From: RUG14871 sp045539425
GTDB taxonomy: Bacteria; Bacillota_I; Bacilli_A; Erysipelotrichales; Erysipelotrichaceae
Length of the DNA: 64,000 nt
Assembly (NCBI GenBank): GCA_045539425.1
Contig: JAZQFH010000031.1
Span: 171,066 to 235,065 of the forward strand
Direction of reading: 5' to 3'
Part shown: positions 32,671-41,820 of the stretch, one piece after another
Position numbering within the stretch: position 1 is the stretch's first letter
How the letters are laid out: every line of letters starts with the position of its first letter
The notes under the pieces: model-generated
Told to the model about the DNA's origin: nothing
The model's input: only the letters and a program-made list of their open reading frames with translations
The model's database searches: none
Translations under genes and position numbers: made by a program

Positions 32671-34149
32671 ATGAAACAATATATCAGAATCAATGAGAAC
32701 GATAACGTTGCGGTTGCACTGGTACCTCTGAATCAGGGCTTTACCCTGAACGACGGGACAGTTCTGAATGAAGATGTCGATCTCGGACACAAAATCGCAT
32801 TATGTGACATTGCCAAAGGCGAACCGATCATCAAGTACGATACGCTGATCGGCTATGCCACAAGCGACATCAAGCGCGGCGATCACGTTCATGTTCACAA
32901 CCTGAAGACATCCTTAGGCGAGAATATTGACTATACTTACATTCCGGTCAACCAGGTTGACGTGAAGGAAGAACCGGCGTTCTTTAACGGCTACAACCGC
33001 AAAGACGGGAAGGCCGGCGTCAGAAATGAAATCTGGATCATCCCGACGGTCGGCTGTGTCAACTCCATCGTTAAAAAGATGGAAAGCGAAGCCCAGAAAT
33101 ACGTCGGCGGAAGCCTGGAAGCCATCGTTGCCTTCAATCATCCGTACGGCTGCTCCCAGATGGGCGATGACCAGGAAAACACCCGTGAAGTTCTGGCGGA
33201 TCTCATCCGTCATCCGAATGCTGGCGGTGTTCTGGTGGTCGGACTGGGTTGCGAAAACTCCAATATCGAAGAGATCAAAAAACATCTCGGTGAATATGAT
33301 GAAGAACGTGTCCGCTTCATGATCTGTCAGGAACATGAAGATGAAGTGGAATACGGACTGGAAGTTCTGGAAGATCTCAGCAAATACGTCAAGACGTTTA
33401 AGAGAGAACCGATCTCCACGGAAAAACTTGTTGTCGGCTTAAAATGCGGCGGTTCCGACGGTTTAAGCGGAATCAGCGCCAATCCGACAGTCGGTAAGTT
33501 CAGCGACATCCTCGTAGCGAAAGGCGGAACGACGATCTTAACGGAAGTTCCGGAAATGTTCGGTGCCGAACAGCGCTTAATGAACCGCGCCATCAGCGAG
33601 GAAGTCTTTGAAAAGACGGTAGCCTTAATCAACAACTTTAAGGATTACTACCGTGCCAATCACCAGACGATTTATGAAAACCCGTCTCCGGGAAACAAGA
33701 AGGGCGGAATCTCCACGCTGGAAGACAAATCCAACGGATGCGTCCAGAAGTCCGGTAAGAGCCGCGTCATTGACGTTCTCGAATACGGTGACAGAGTCAG
33801 CAAGAACGGCCTCAATCTTCTGAGTGCACCGGGAAATGACCTGGTAGCCTCCACGGCACTTGCGGCAGCGGGAGCTCAGATCATCCTGTTCACAACGGGC
33901 AGAGGAACACCGTTTGCCTCCCCGGTACCGACGGTAAAGATCTCATCCAACAGCCGCTTATATAACAAGAAGAAAAACTGGATCGACTTCAACGCCGGTG
34001 AACTGGTGGACGATGAAGAGATGACACTCGATGTGATCGGTATGAAACTGTACGATCTCGTCATGGAAATCGCCAACGGCAAACTGGTGAAAGCCGAAGA
34101 AGAAGGCTATCACGATCTGGCAATCTTTAAAAAAGGCGTTACATTATAG
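32671..34149 (+). CDS. uxaA: Altronate dehydratase
   Basis: 492-residue full-length UxaA, which dehydrates D-altronate to 2-keto-3-deoxygluconate. An N-terminal SAF domain (about 1-100, NDNVAVALVPLNQG) is joined to the large catalytic domain with NGYNRKDGKAGVRNEIWI, HPYGCSQMGDD, GLKCGGSDGLSGISANP and TTGRGTPFASPVPTVKISSN motifs. Fe(II)-dependent in the known family. It starts 3 bases after uxaB, so translation is coupled, and is followed after 8 bases by kduI. Confidence 0.96.
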   Translation: MKQYIRINENDNVAVALVPLNQGFTLNDGTVLNEDVDLGHKIALCDIAKGEPIIKYDTLIGYATSDIKRGDHVHVHNLKTSLGENIDYTYIPVNQVDVKEEPAFFNGYNRKDGKAGVRNEIWIIPTVGCVNSIVKKMESEAQKYVGGSLEAIVAFNHPYGCSQMGDDQENTREVLADLIRHPNAGGVLVVGLGCENSNIEEIKKHLGEYDEERVRFMICQEHEDEVEYGLEVLEDLSKYVKTFKREPISTEKLVVGLKCGGSDGLSGISANPTVGKFSDILVAKGGTTILTEVPEMFGAEQRLMNRAISEEVFEKTVALINNFKDYYRANHQTIYENPSPGNKKGGISTLEDKSNGCVQKSGKSRVIDVLEYGDRVSKNGLNLLSAPGNDLVASTALAAAGAQIILFTTGRGTPFASPVPTVKISSNSRLYNKKKNWIDFNAGELVDDEEMTLDVIGMKLYDLVMEIANGKLVKAEEEGYHDLAIFKKGVTL

Positions 34150-34157
34150 GAGGAAAT

Positions 34158-34988
34158 ATGGAACTCAGAACAGCATGCAGCCCGAAAGATGCAAAATACT
34201 ATGATACACAGCGCTTAAGAGAAGAATTCCTGATTCAGGATCTCTTCAATGAAGACAGCATTAAATATGTTTATTCCCACATCGACCGCATTATTACCGG
34301 CGGTGCAAAACCGGTACATAAGGCACTGGTCATGGAAGCAGGGGATGAATTACGTGCCGAATACTTCTTACAGAGAAGAGAGATGGGCATCATCAATATC
34401 GGCGGCAGCGGCAAAGTCACTGTCGACGGAAAGGAATATGCCTTAAACTACAAAGACGGCATCTATATCGGAAGAGGCAATAAGGAAATCGTCTTATCTT
34501 CCGATGATCCGGAACATCCGGCAAAATTCTATTTCAATTCCACTCCGGCACACAAGGAATACCCGACGGTTCTGATCCATCCGGAAGACTGTGTTCATCA
34601 GGAACTCGGAACGCTGGAATCCTGCAATCACCGTGTGATCCGCAAGTACATCCTGCCGGGTCAGGTGGAATCCTGCCAGCTCGTTATGGGCATGACTTCC
34701 CTTTGCGAAGGAAGCGTCTGGAACACGATGCCGTGCCATACCCATGACAGAAGAATGGAAGTTTATCTCTATTTCGAACTTCCGGAAAATGACGTCGTCT
34801 TCCATTTAATGGGCGAACCGACGGAAACCAGACACATCGTCATGCGCAATGAAGAAGCCGTGATCTCGCCATCCTGGTCCATTCATTCCGCCAGCGCTAC
34901 CCATAACTATACATTCATCTGGGGTATGGCCGGCGAAAACCAGGATTTCGATGACATGGACGGCGTTGCCATGAAGGATATCCGATAA
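34158..34988 (+). CDS. kduI: 5-dehydro-4-deoxy-D-glucuronate isomerase
   Basis: 276-residue cupin-fold isomerase converting 5-keto-4-deoxyuronate, the product of unsaturated galacturonate, to 2,5-diketo-3-deoxygluconate. KduI signature segments include the MELRTACSPKDAKYYDT opening, FLQRREMGIINIGG, a zinc-binding MPCHTHDRRMEVYLYFEL region and the C-terminal SPSWSIHSASATHNYTFIWGM. The length is the usual one. An AGGAGG ribosome binding site precedes it. It supplies the entry branch for lyase-derived oligogalacturonides and works with the KduD-like dehydrogenase at 54658. Confidence 0.96.
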   Translation: MELRTACSPKDAKYYDTQRLREEFLIQDLFNEDSIKYVYSHIDRIITGGAKPVHKALVMEAGDELRAEYFLQRREMGIINIGGSGKVTVDGKEYALNYKDGIYIGRGNKEIVLSSDDPEHPAKFYFNSTPAHKEYPTVLIHPEDCVHQELGTLESCNHRVIRKYILPGQVESCQLVMGMTSLCEGSVWNTMPCHTHDRRMEVYLYFELPENDVVFHLMGEPTETRHIVMRNEEAVISPSWSIHSASATHNYTFIWGMAGENQDFDDMDGVAMKDIR

Positions 34989-35018
34989 TCCATTCACACG
35001 AACTATTGAGGATCATTC

Positions 35019-36011
35019 ATGAAGGAAATACTCTTCTCACTGAACATCGTACTGCCGATGGCTATTCTGCTTGGAATGGGCTATCTGTTTCGAAAGAGCG
35101 GACTCTTTTCTCCTGAGTTTATTCAATCAGGAAGCAAGCTGTGTTTTTACGTATTATTGTCCTGCTCTCTGTTCAAGAATCTCTACGATTCTGTCTTGAG
35201 TTCACTTCCTGTCAGGATGATCCTCTTTACTGTTATTTCCATACTCTGTCTCTTTCTTTTCGGCATCCTCTTTGCGAAGGCAATCAGTTCTCAGCGGAAT
35301 CAGATCGGGGTATTGATTCAGGGAGTCACCCGTTCGAACTTTGCGTACATCGGAATTCCGCTTTCCACCATGATGTTTACGGAAAGCGCACTGGTAAGTG
35401 CAACTTCACAGGAAATCTCCATTCTTTCCATCTTTGTGATTCCGCTCTTTAACATTCTGGCCGTCAGCGCACTGACGTATTACGGAGAGAGCAAGGAAGA
35501 GGGATCACTACTAGCGAGAACATTGCGAAATCTATTGCGCAATCCCTGCATTCTTTCCATTATTGCAGGCTTAAGCGTGCTCTTATTCCGCATGCTTGTT
35601 CCGCAAAGCGCATTTTTACTACGCGATCACCTGCCGTTTTTATACAAGGTGATCGGTTATCTGGCTTCGATGAGTACGCCACTGGCGCTCATGATCGTCG
35701 GAGCCGGACTGAACTTCTCTCACTCCGCGCATAATTCATCCAAACTCTATGCGACGGTATTTGTGAAAAACCTGTTATTCCCCGGACTTGTCATGCTGAC
35801 GGCTTATCTTTTGAAAGGCTTTACTCCGGTGGACTATGCCGTAATGGTTTCCGTCTTCGCATCCCCGACTGCCGTGGCATCCGCCGTGATGGCAGGGGAG
35901 ATGGGAGGAGACAGAGATCTGGCAAATGAGATCGTGGTCTATACGACGATCTTCTCCATTATCAGTTTGTTACTGATAATCTACGTGTTAAAAACAGCGA
36001 GGTGTTTATGA
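35019..36011 (+). CDS. AEC family transporter
   Basis: 330-residue membrane protein with about ten hydrophobic helices of the auxin efflux carrier family (two five-helix halves). Motifs are NIVLPMAILLGMGYLFRKSG at the start, a TRSNFAYIGIPL segment and the C-terminal ASPTAVASAVMAGEMGGD. Bacterial members are proposed carriers of organic acids such as malate or malonate. Inside a pectin operon it could move uronates, acetate or another product, which is inference. Its end overlaps the start of the next gene by four bases (ATGA). Confidence 0.88.
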   Translation: MKEILFSLNIVLPMAILLGMGYLFRKSGLFSPEFIQSGSKLCFYVLLSCSLFKNLYDSVLSSLPVRMILFTVISILCLFLFGILFAKAISSQRNQIGVLIQGVTRSNFAYIGIPLSTMMFTESALVSATSQEISILSIFVIPLFNILAVSALTYYGESKEEGSLLARTLRNLLRNPCILSIIAGLSVLLFRMLVPQSAFLLRDHLPFLYKVIGYLASMSTPLALMIVGAGLNFSHSAHNSSKLYATVFVKNLLFPGLVMLTAYLLKGFTPVDYAVMVSVFASPTAVASAVMAGEMGGDRDLANEIVVYTTIFSIISLLLIIYVLKTARCL

Positions 36012-36847
36012 GACTGAAATTAGGAATCCGCGGACATGACCTTCCGGGCGCACCGTTTGAGAGCCTGGATGATTTTGTCAGAAGCTTCAAGCAGTTTGAT
36101 CTGGACTATGTCCAGCTGGTAAACAAAAAAGCCTTCCGTAACTTCAACATGGATCCGCATTTTATCCTGGAATCCGCCGATAAGTTCAAAGAAAACGGGA
36201 TTCAGGTTGCCATGGTCGGGGCGTACTTCAACATGATCCATCCGGACGAGGAAAAACGGCTGGACGGAGTGGAATACTTCAAATGGAACATGGAAATCGC
36301 ACCGGTCTATAACTGCCATATCATCGGCTCCGAAACGGGAAGTGCCAATGGAGACAAGTGGACATACAATGAGTATAATCATACCGAGGAAGCCTATCAG
36401 CGTGTGAAGGAAACAGTGACGGATCTGAAGAAATACGGAAAGATCTTCAAGACAAGACCCGTCATTGAGGGAGCTTACGCGCATACGGTCTATAAACCGG
36501 AACTCTTGCAACGCTTAGTTGATGAAACCGAAATTCATGATGTTACCATCGATGTGTACAATTATTTGAACATAGATAATTACATGCATGCCACGGAAAT
36601 CTTCGATACATGCATGGATCTGTTCAAAGACAAGATCCGCATATTCCATCTCAAGGACTTCAATGTCGTGGACGGAAAGCTGAAACAGTGCGGTATCTCA
36701 CAGGGAATCATGGATTGGAAATATTTTATCTCCCGTATCAAACGGGAAACGCCGGATGCCGTTCTGATCATGGAAGGGATTACCGGGGAAGACATTCAGA
36801 CGTCGATTGATTACATAAGGGGGCTGGAAAATGAATCAGACAATTAA
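36008..36847 (+). CDS. Sugar phosphate isomerase/epimerase family (AP endonuclease 2-like TIM barrel)
   Basis: 279 residues from ATG 36008, which overlaps the AEC stop codon (ATGA); a GTG six bases earlier is less likely. The protein is a TIM barrel with metal-ligand-like positions: VAMVGAYFNMIHP, HIIGSETGS, TRPVIEGAYAHTVY, DVTIDVYNYLN, IRIFHLKDFN and LIMEGITG. It resembles the xylose isomerase-like/AP endonuclease 2 superfamily, whose members isomerise or epimerise keto sugars and uronates. In this context a uronate epimerase or isomerase is possible. It overlaps the GH105 gene by 17 bases. Confidence 0.78.
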   Translation: MRLKLGIRGHDLPGAPFESLDDFVRSFKQFDLDYVQLVNKKAFRNFNMDPHFILESADKFKENGIQVAMVGAYFNMIHPDEEKRLDGVEYFKWNMEIAPVYNCHIIGSETGSANGDKWTYNEYNHTEEAYQRVKETVTDLKKYGKIFKTRPVIEGAYAHTVYKPELLQRLVDETEIHDVTIDVYNYLNIDNYMHATEIFDTCMDLFKDKIRIFHLKDFNVVDGKLKQCGISQGIMDWKYFISRIKRETPDAVLIMEGITGEDIQTSIDYIRGLENESDN

Positions 36848-37865
36848 TCGCTACATTGACAAATACATGGAACTCTTCACACCTTACAAGAAAGGTGTCT
36901 GGTGCTACGAAGACGGTATTCTGATGACTGCCATTTACGATATGTACAAGGTAAGCGGCGAGCAGAAATACTATGATTTCGTCTATAAATTCTATGACGG
37001 CATGATTGAGGAAGACGGAACGATCAAAAACTACGATCCGAAGAAGTATTCCATCGACGATGTCTGCCCGGGCATCGGTTTAATGAAACTATACCGTGAT
37101 ACACCGAAGGAAAAATTCAAAAAGGCACTGGATGAGATGTATGGTCAGATGATGCATCATCCGCGTACCCAGGAAGGATCCTTCTGGCACAAACAGATCT
37201 ATCCGAACCAGGTATGGATGGACGGCATCTACATGGGTGTTCTCTACATTGCCATGTACGCCAATGAATTCAATGTGGAAGAGACAAAGAAAGACGTCGA
37301 TCATCAGCTTCATACATTAGTCAAACGTCTGTATGATCCGGAAAGAAAACTCTTTGTGCACGCTTATGATGAAGCAAAAGTCATGCAGTGGGCCGATAAG
37401 GAAACGGGAAAATCCCCGAACGTATGGGCACGTGCCTGCGGCTGGGTCATGATGGCCATGGCGGATATCTATGAAGAGCTGCATCTTGATATCTGCAAGG
37501 AAATCCTCAATCTCGAAATTGAAGGCCTGAAACCGTATCTGGAAGACGGCATGCTCTATCAGCTCGTGGATATCCGCAGGGAACACAACTATCTTGAAAC
37601 TTCCGGCTCCGTCATGATGGCTTATGCGATCTTCAAGGGTAAGAGACTCGGCATGATCGAGGATGATTCTCTTGGCCATTCCATCTTCGACACGGTACTG
37701 AACAAACAGTTCGATGGCAGAAACCTCTACAACATCTGCCAGGTCGGCGGACTGGATAACTATAAGAGAGACGGATCGTTTGAATACTATATGTCGGAAA
37801 ACATCTCCGTCAATGAAGTGAAGGGAGTTGCGCCGTTTATCATGGCGTATAGTGAAGTTTATTAA
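36831..37865 (+). CDS. GH105 unsaturated (rhamno)galacturonyl hydrolase
   Basis: 344-residue alpha/alpha-barrel enzyme of the GH88/GH105 type, which removes a 4,5-unsaturated uronyl residue from the non-reducing end by hydrating the double bond. VWMDGIYMG (Asp131) corresponds to the catalytic Asp segment. WARACGWVMMAM, YLETSGSVMMAYAIFKG and YMSENISVNEVKGVAPFIMAY are the conserved C-terminal blocks. No signal peptide, so like B. subtilis YteR it acts in the cytoplasm. It yields the ketouronate used by KduI. It overlaps its upstream neighbour by 17 bases and the next gene by one base. Confidence 0.92.
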   Translation: MNQTINRYIDKYMELFTPYKKGVWCYEDGILMTAIYDMYKVSGEQKYYDFVYKFYDGMIEEDGTIKNYDPKKYSIDDVCPGIGLMKLYRDTPKEKFKKALDEMYGQMMHHPRTQEGSFWHKQIYPNQVWMDGIYMGVLYIAMYANEFNVEETKKDVDHQLHTLVKRLYDPERKLFVHAYDEAKVMQWADKETGKSPNVWARACGWVMMAMADIYEELHLDICKEILNLEIEGLKPYLEDGMLYQLVDIRREHNYLETSGSVMMAYAIFKGKRLGMIEDDSLGHSIFDTVLNKQFDGRNLYNICQVGGLDNYKRDGSFEYYMSENISVNEVKGVAPFIMAYSEVY

Positions 37866-38539
37866 TGAAACTGATTTGTTTGGGCGACTCCACCATGCAG
37901 TATAACGATGAGACCACCTTCCCGCAGGTCGGCTGGCCTCAGGCGTTAAAGGGAAAGCTCAATGAAAACGTGACGCTTCTGAACTTTGCGAAAAACGGAA
38001 GAAGCACGAAAACGTTTTTGGCAGAGGGGCTTTTCCGCAATGCATTGGAATCTATTGATGAAGACAGCATCGTCCTGATTGAATTCGGACACAATGACGA
38101 GCATGCCTATGACCCGATCACGCATACCAAACCGGAGGGTGAATACCGGGATAATCTGATCTATATGGTGAATGAATGCCGCAGGAAGGGGGCAGAGGTG
38201 ATCTTATTAACGCCGATCTACCGCCGCTGCTTCTTAGCGGACGGACATCTGGATCCGGCATGCCACAGAGGATATCGCGAAGCCATGCTGAAAGTGGCTG
38301 AGGATACCAACACGGAAGTCATTGACATGACGATGCTCACAAAAGAACTCTATGAGCGTCTCGGCGAAGCAGAAACCCGTGGGATGTTCATGAATTTTGA
38401 CGCAAATATCTATCCGCTCTATCCGGAAGGAAAGAGTGACAATACCCATTTAAGACAGAAGGGTGCCGATCTGATCAGTGATCTGTTTGTGGATCAGATC
38501 CGCAAAAAAGGAAAGTTTGAGGAACTGCTGCATGTTTAA
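37865..38539 (+). CDS. SGNH/GDSL rhamnogalacturonan acetylesterase-like
   Basis: 224-residue SGNH hydrolase. Block I LICLGDSTM holds the nucleophile Ser, block II-like NFAKNGRSTKTFL the Gly, block III IEFGHNDEH the Asn, and block V DNTHLRQKGA the Asp-His pair. The family (CE12, RhgT/YesT) removes acetyl groups from pectic galacturonic acid. No signal peptide. Its ATG shares one base with the GH105 stop (TAATG) and its end overlaps the GH28 start by eight bases, so the three proteins are tightly coupled. Confidence 0.9.
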   Translation: MKLICLGDSTMQYNDETTFPQVGWPQALKGKLNENVTLLNFAKNGRSTKTFLAEGLFRNALESIDEDSIVLIEFGHNDEHAYDPITHTKPEGEYRDNLIYMVNECRRKGAEVILLTPIYRRCFLADGHLDPACHRGYREAMLKVAEDTNTEVIDMTMLTKELYERLGEAETRGMFMNFDANIYPLYPEGKSDNTHLRQKGADLISDLFVDQIRKKGKFEELLHV

Positions 38540-40013
38540 GATCATTCACATCTCGCCGGTTTCCGTCAGTTTTGAAGTTGACAATGACCTGGCATACTAC
38601 AACGATAAGAGCTTTGATATCTATGTCAACGGCAATCTCTATCGTGAAAACGAAAACCGGAACGTATTCTCCGTGTTCGGCTTAGAGCCGTTTACGGAAT
38701 ATACATTTAAAATCGGCAATGAATTCATTCAGGCAAAGACGCTGCCGGTCAACCGTGTGATCGATGTCACACAGCACGGCGTGAAAAACGACGGAAATGA
38801 ACTTGTGACGGAAGAGATCCAGGTACTTCTGGATGAGTGCATCAACGATCTTTTGGTCTTCCCGGCTGGCAAGTACTATACCGGCCCGCTGAACATCCGC
38901 TCCAATACCTATATCTATTTAGAAAAGGATGCGGAACTCTTAGGCAGCACGGACCGCTCCGACTATCCGATCATTCCGGCATATTCCGAAGACGGAACGA
39001 AAGTCAATGCCACATGGGAAGGGGAACCGAACGATGCCTTCATGTCCATCATCACTTCCTTTGACTCCCACGACATCATGATCGTCGGCGAAGGAACGAT
39101 CAACGGCAATGCCGATCAGGGCGACTGGTGGATCAACCATCTGGTCAAACGCGGGGCATGGAGAGGAAACAACGTCTTCGTCAACCGCTGCAAAAACGTC
39201 TCCTTTGTCGGTCTGAGCATCATCAATTCCCCGAGCTGGAACCTTCATCCGTTCTACTCGCAGAATCTGGACTTCATCGATCTGACATTACGCAGCATTC
39301 CGACTAGCCCCAACACGGACGGCTTTGACCCGGAAAGCTGCTCGAATATCCGTTTACTCGGTACACGCATTCACGTCGGTGACGACTGCGTTGCCATCAA
39401 GAGCGGAAAGAAGATCATGGCGGATAATTTCTATCAGCCGTGTGAAGACATCACGATCCGCAACTGTTTCATGGGAGACGGTCACGGCGGCGTGGTCTTC
39501 GGCTCCGAATCTTCCTGCGGTATCAAGAATGTCACGGTCAACCGCTGCATCTTCAAGAATACCGACCGCGGTCTGCGCATTAAGACAAAACGCGGCAGGG
39601 GAAACAAAGCGGAAATCGAAAACGTCGATTTCGACAATATCATCATGGACGGCGTGATGGCGGGATTTGTCATCAACATGTTCTACTATCTCTCCCGTGA
39701 TGAGTACGATGATTACTGTGACAGCAAGGAATATCGTCCGGTCAGTGAGCTTACACCGCATGTCGGCGAGTTCCGCTTCAAGAATATCCAGTGTCTGAAC
39801 ACCAAGGTCTGCGCCGGCTATTTCTACGGCTTACCGGAAAGCAAGATCACGCGGATCATTCTCGAAGACATCAAGGTGACATTCGATCATGACTATCATG
39901 AACCGAAGGCTCCGGCAATGATCTATAACTGTGAGAAGATCCTGAACGGCCCGTTCTACTTCTATAATGTAGAAGAGGTTCTGATGAACCGGGTGCTGTT
40001 CGAAAACAAATAA
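38532..40013 (+). CDS. GH28 polygalacturonase, cytoplasmic
   Basis: 493 residues from ATG 38532. An N-terminal Fn3-like region (about 1-75) precedes the right-handed beta-helix. All GH28 signature residues are present: NTDGFD (261-266, Asp263), GDD (Asp284, Asp285), GHGG (His318) and RIK (Arg349, Lys351). It hydrolyses alpha-1,4-galacturonosyl bonds. There is no signal peptide, pointing to intracellular trimming of imported oligomers, possibly as an exo-acting enzyme. It is the last gene of the first pectin operon; no terminator hairpin follows before the next promoter. Confidence 0.93.
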   Translation: MFKIIHISPVSVSFEVDNDLAYYNDKSFDIYVNGNLYRENENRNVFSVFGLEPFTEYTFKIGNEFIQAKTLPVNRVIDVTQHGVKNDGNELVTEEIQVLLDECINDLLVFPAGKYYTGPLNIRSNTYIYLEKDAELLGSTDRSDYPIIPAYSEDGTKVNATWEGEPNDAFMSIITSFDSHDIMIVGEGTINGNADQGDWWINHLVKRGAWRGNNVFVNRCKNVSFVGLSIINSPSWNLHPFYSQNLDFIDLTLRSIPTSPNTDGFDPESCSNIRLLGTRIHVGDDCVAIKSGKKIMADNFYQPCEDITIRNCFMGDGHGGVVFGSESSCGIKNVTVNRCIFKNTDRGLRIKTKRGRGNKAEIENVDFDNIIMDGVMAGFVINMFYYLSRDEYDDYCDSKEYRPVSELTPHVGEFRFKNIQCLNTKVCAGYFYGLPESKITRIILEDIKVTFDHDYHEPKAPAMIYNCEKILNGPFYFYNVEEVLMNRVLFENK

Positions 40014-40066
40014 TTGGATAATTATTCACAAAATGCAGAATGCACAGAAAATATCATCAAATTGCT

Positions 40067-40096
40067 TTGCTAATTGCATATATTTTCGTTTATAAT
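40067..40096 (+). promoter_or_regulatory. Sigma-A-type promoter of the transporter/pectin operon
   Basis: TTGCTA (40067-40072), 18-base spacer, TATAAT (40091-40096); transcription start expected near 40103. The AT-rich upstream region may help. Upstream transcripts of the uxaB operon may also read in, since no terminator is seen. Confidence 0.7.
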
Positions 40097-40108
40097 TAAA
40101 CTCGTAGT

Positions 40109-40122
40109 AGTAAGCGTTTTCA
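40109..40122 (+). promoter_or_regulatory. Catabolite-responsive element (cre)-like operator
   Basis: AGTAAGCGTTTTCA matches the CcpA/LacI-family consensus TGWAAGCGYTWWCA at 13 of 14 positions. It lies about 6-19 bases downstream of the predicted transcription start, a position where CcpA-type repressors block transcription. It implies repression of the importer operon by preferred sugars. A dedicated LacI-family repressor could use the same sequence. Confidence 0.72.
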
Positions 40123-40156
40123 TTATGAAAACTGATTGGATTGAAAGGGATATAAT

Positions 40157-41242
40157 ATGTCAAATTTAGTACTGAAGGATATCAACAAGATATACAATAA
40201 TGGTTTTCATGCGGTCCACAATTTCAACCTGGAGATCAAGGATGGTGAATTCATCGTATTCGTCGGTCCTTCCGGATGTGGTAAATCCACCACATTACGG
40301 ATGATTGCGGGTCTGGAAGAAATCTCAAAAGGTGATTTCCTGATCAACGGCGTCAGAGCCAATGAGAAATCCCCGGTTGACCGTGGAGTCGCCATGGTAT
40401 TCCAGTCGTATGCCTTGTATCCGCATTTAACTGTCTATGACAACCTGGCCTTCGGTCTGACTCTGGAAGGGGTCGACGAAGAAATCATCGATGAAAAGGT
40501 CCACAAGATCGCCGATATTCTCGGCCTGACACCGTATCTTGACAGAAAGCCGAAAGCTCTGTCCGGTGGTCAGCGTCAGAGAGTTGCGGTCGGCCGTGCC
40601 ATCATCCGTCAGGTTGACGTCTTCCTTATGGACGAACCGTTAAGTAACCTGGATGCCAAGCAGCGTGTTACGATGCGTTCCGAGATCATTCAGATCCACC
40701 GCTCCACACATGCGACGACAATCTATGTTACACATGACCAGACGGAAGCCATGACAATGGCTGACAGAATCGTCGTTATGAAGGACGGTTATGTACAGCA
40801 GATCGGTACACCGAAAGAACTGTATTTCGATCCATGCAATCTGTTCGTTGCCGGATTTATCGGAGAACCGCCGATGAACTTCATTACCGGTACGATCAAA
40901 GGTAAAGAAATTACATTCGAAAAGAATGACAATAAATTTGACATTTCCAAGAGCAGATATGAATTACGTGACGGAGACGTCTACTTCAGCTTCCGTCCGG
41001 AGAACATTTCCATGAAGAAGATCGACAATGCATACAAGATCCATGCACTGGCGACTTTAACGGAAATGCTGGGTGATTCCACCAACATCTATATCGAAGT
41101 CGGTAATGATACGGTGATCCTGAAGGTTGACCCGCATGATGCACCGGCAGTCGATACGGAATTTGATTTCTATCTCCCGTATGACAGAGTCTATCTCTTC
41201 GACAGAGAAACCGAAAAGGTACTCAACGGGAAAGACAAATGA
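40157..41242 (+). CDS. ABC transporter ATP-binding protein (MsmK/UgpC-like), copy 1
   Basis: 361-residue sugar-importer ATPase. Walker A GPSGCGKST, Q-loop VFQSYALYPHLTV, signature LSGGQRQRVAVGRAI, Walker B VFLMDEPLSNLD and H-loop YVTHDQTEAMT are intact. A C-terminal TOBE-like regulatory domain (VYFSFRPENISM) of the CUT1 class follows. It should power the permeases at 41813 and 42871. It is the first gene of the 15-kb operon, with its stop overlapping the next start (ATGA). A second intact ATPase is at 47057; the CUT1 pair may form a heterodimer. Confidence 0.94.
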   Translation: MSNLVLKDINKIYNNGFHAVHNFNLEIKDGEFIVFVGPSGCGKSTTLRMIAGLEEISKGDFLINGVRANEKSPVDRGVAMVFQSYALYPHLTVYDNLAFGLTLEGVDEEIIDEKVHKIADILGLTPYLDRKPKALSGGQRQRVAVGRAIIRQVDVFLMDEPLSNLDAKQRVTMRSEIIQIHRSTHATTIYVTHDQTEAMTMADRIVVMKDGYVQQIGTPKELYFDPCNLFVAGFIGEPPMNFITGTIKGKEITFEKNDNKFDISKSRYELRDGDVYFSFRPENISMKKIDNAYKIHALATLTEMLGDSTNIYIEVGNDTVILKVDPHDAPAVDTEFDFYLPYDRVYLFDRETEKVLNGKDK

Positions 41243-41820
41243 GTTTTAAGCAGTACCGCAGCATCGATCTAGTGGCTTTTGTCCTGATGTACTGCTTATG
41301 CGAATACCTGGTTGTAAAAGCCGCGACCGTCTGGTTCGACGAACCGTATTCGATCTCGATCATGTTACCGCTCTTATGCATCGTCATGATGCGCTGGGAT
41401 AAATTCGCAGCGATTCATGCCGTTGTATATGCACTGTGGTTTGTCTATTTACAGAAAGGAAACGCTTCCCAGTACCTTATTTATATAATAGGAAACCTGG
41501 GATTCATGCTGAACTACTTCCTGCTGATGAAACTCGGCAAGGAAAAGGTCAGAAACAGTTTCTTCCTATCCATGGCTTATCTGTTAGCAGGATTCCTGTT
41601 AATGGAAATCTTCCGCGGTATCGCCTCCATGGCAATTCTCGGAAGCAATATAAGGATCCTCATTCAGTTCATTCTGACAGACATGCTCTCACTGGTATTC
41701 AGCGTACTGGTGATCATCATCGTCCGCCGCATTGAAGGGCTGTTCGAAGATCAAAAACACTATCTTATTCAGTTAAATTCTCAGAAAGAAAGCATAGACG
41801 GAGGATGGCAAGATGAATGA
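41239..41820 (+). CDS. Uncharacterised six-helix membrane protein in the importer operon
   Basis: 193 residues that I do not recognise. About six membrane helices are visible (8-27, 36-52, 55-71, 80-98, 107-127, 135-160), then a charged cytoplasmic tail (VRRIEGLFEDQKHYLIQLN). Size and helix count resemble S-components of ECF transporters, but I see no diagnostic motif. It overlaps the ATPase stop by four bases and the permease start by eight, so it is translated with the importer core and is likely stoichiometric with it. It could be an importer subunit or a regulator. Confidence 0.75.
   Translation: MSFKQYRSIDLVAFVLMYCLCEYLVVKAATVWFDEPYSISIMLPLLCIVMMRWDKFAAIHAVVYALWFVYLQKGNASQYLIYIIGNLGFMLNYFLLMKLGKEKVRNSFFLSMAYLLAGFLLMEIFRGIASMAILGSNIRILIQFILTDMLSLVFSVLVIIIVRRIEGLFEDQKHYLIQLNSQKESIDGGWQDE

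Noticed and set aside
41239..41820. Calling the six-helix importer-operon protein an ECF S-component
   Set aside because: Size and helix count fit, but I saw no S-component signature and no ECF T-protein gene in the window, so it was left unassigned.
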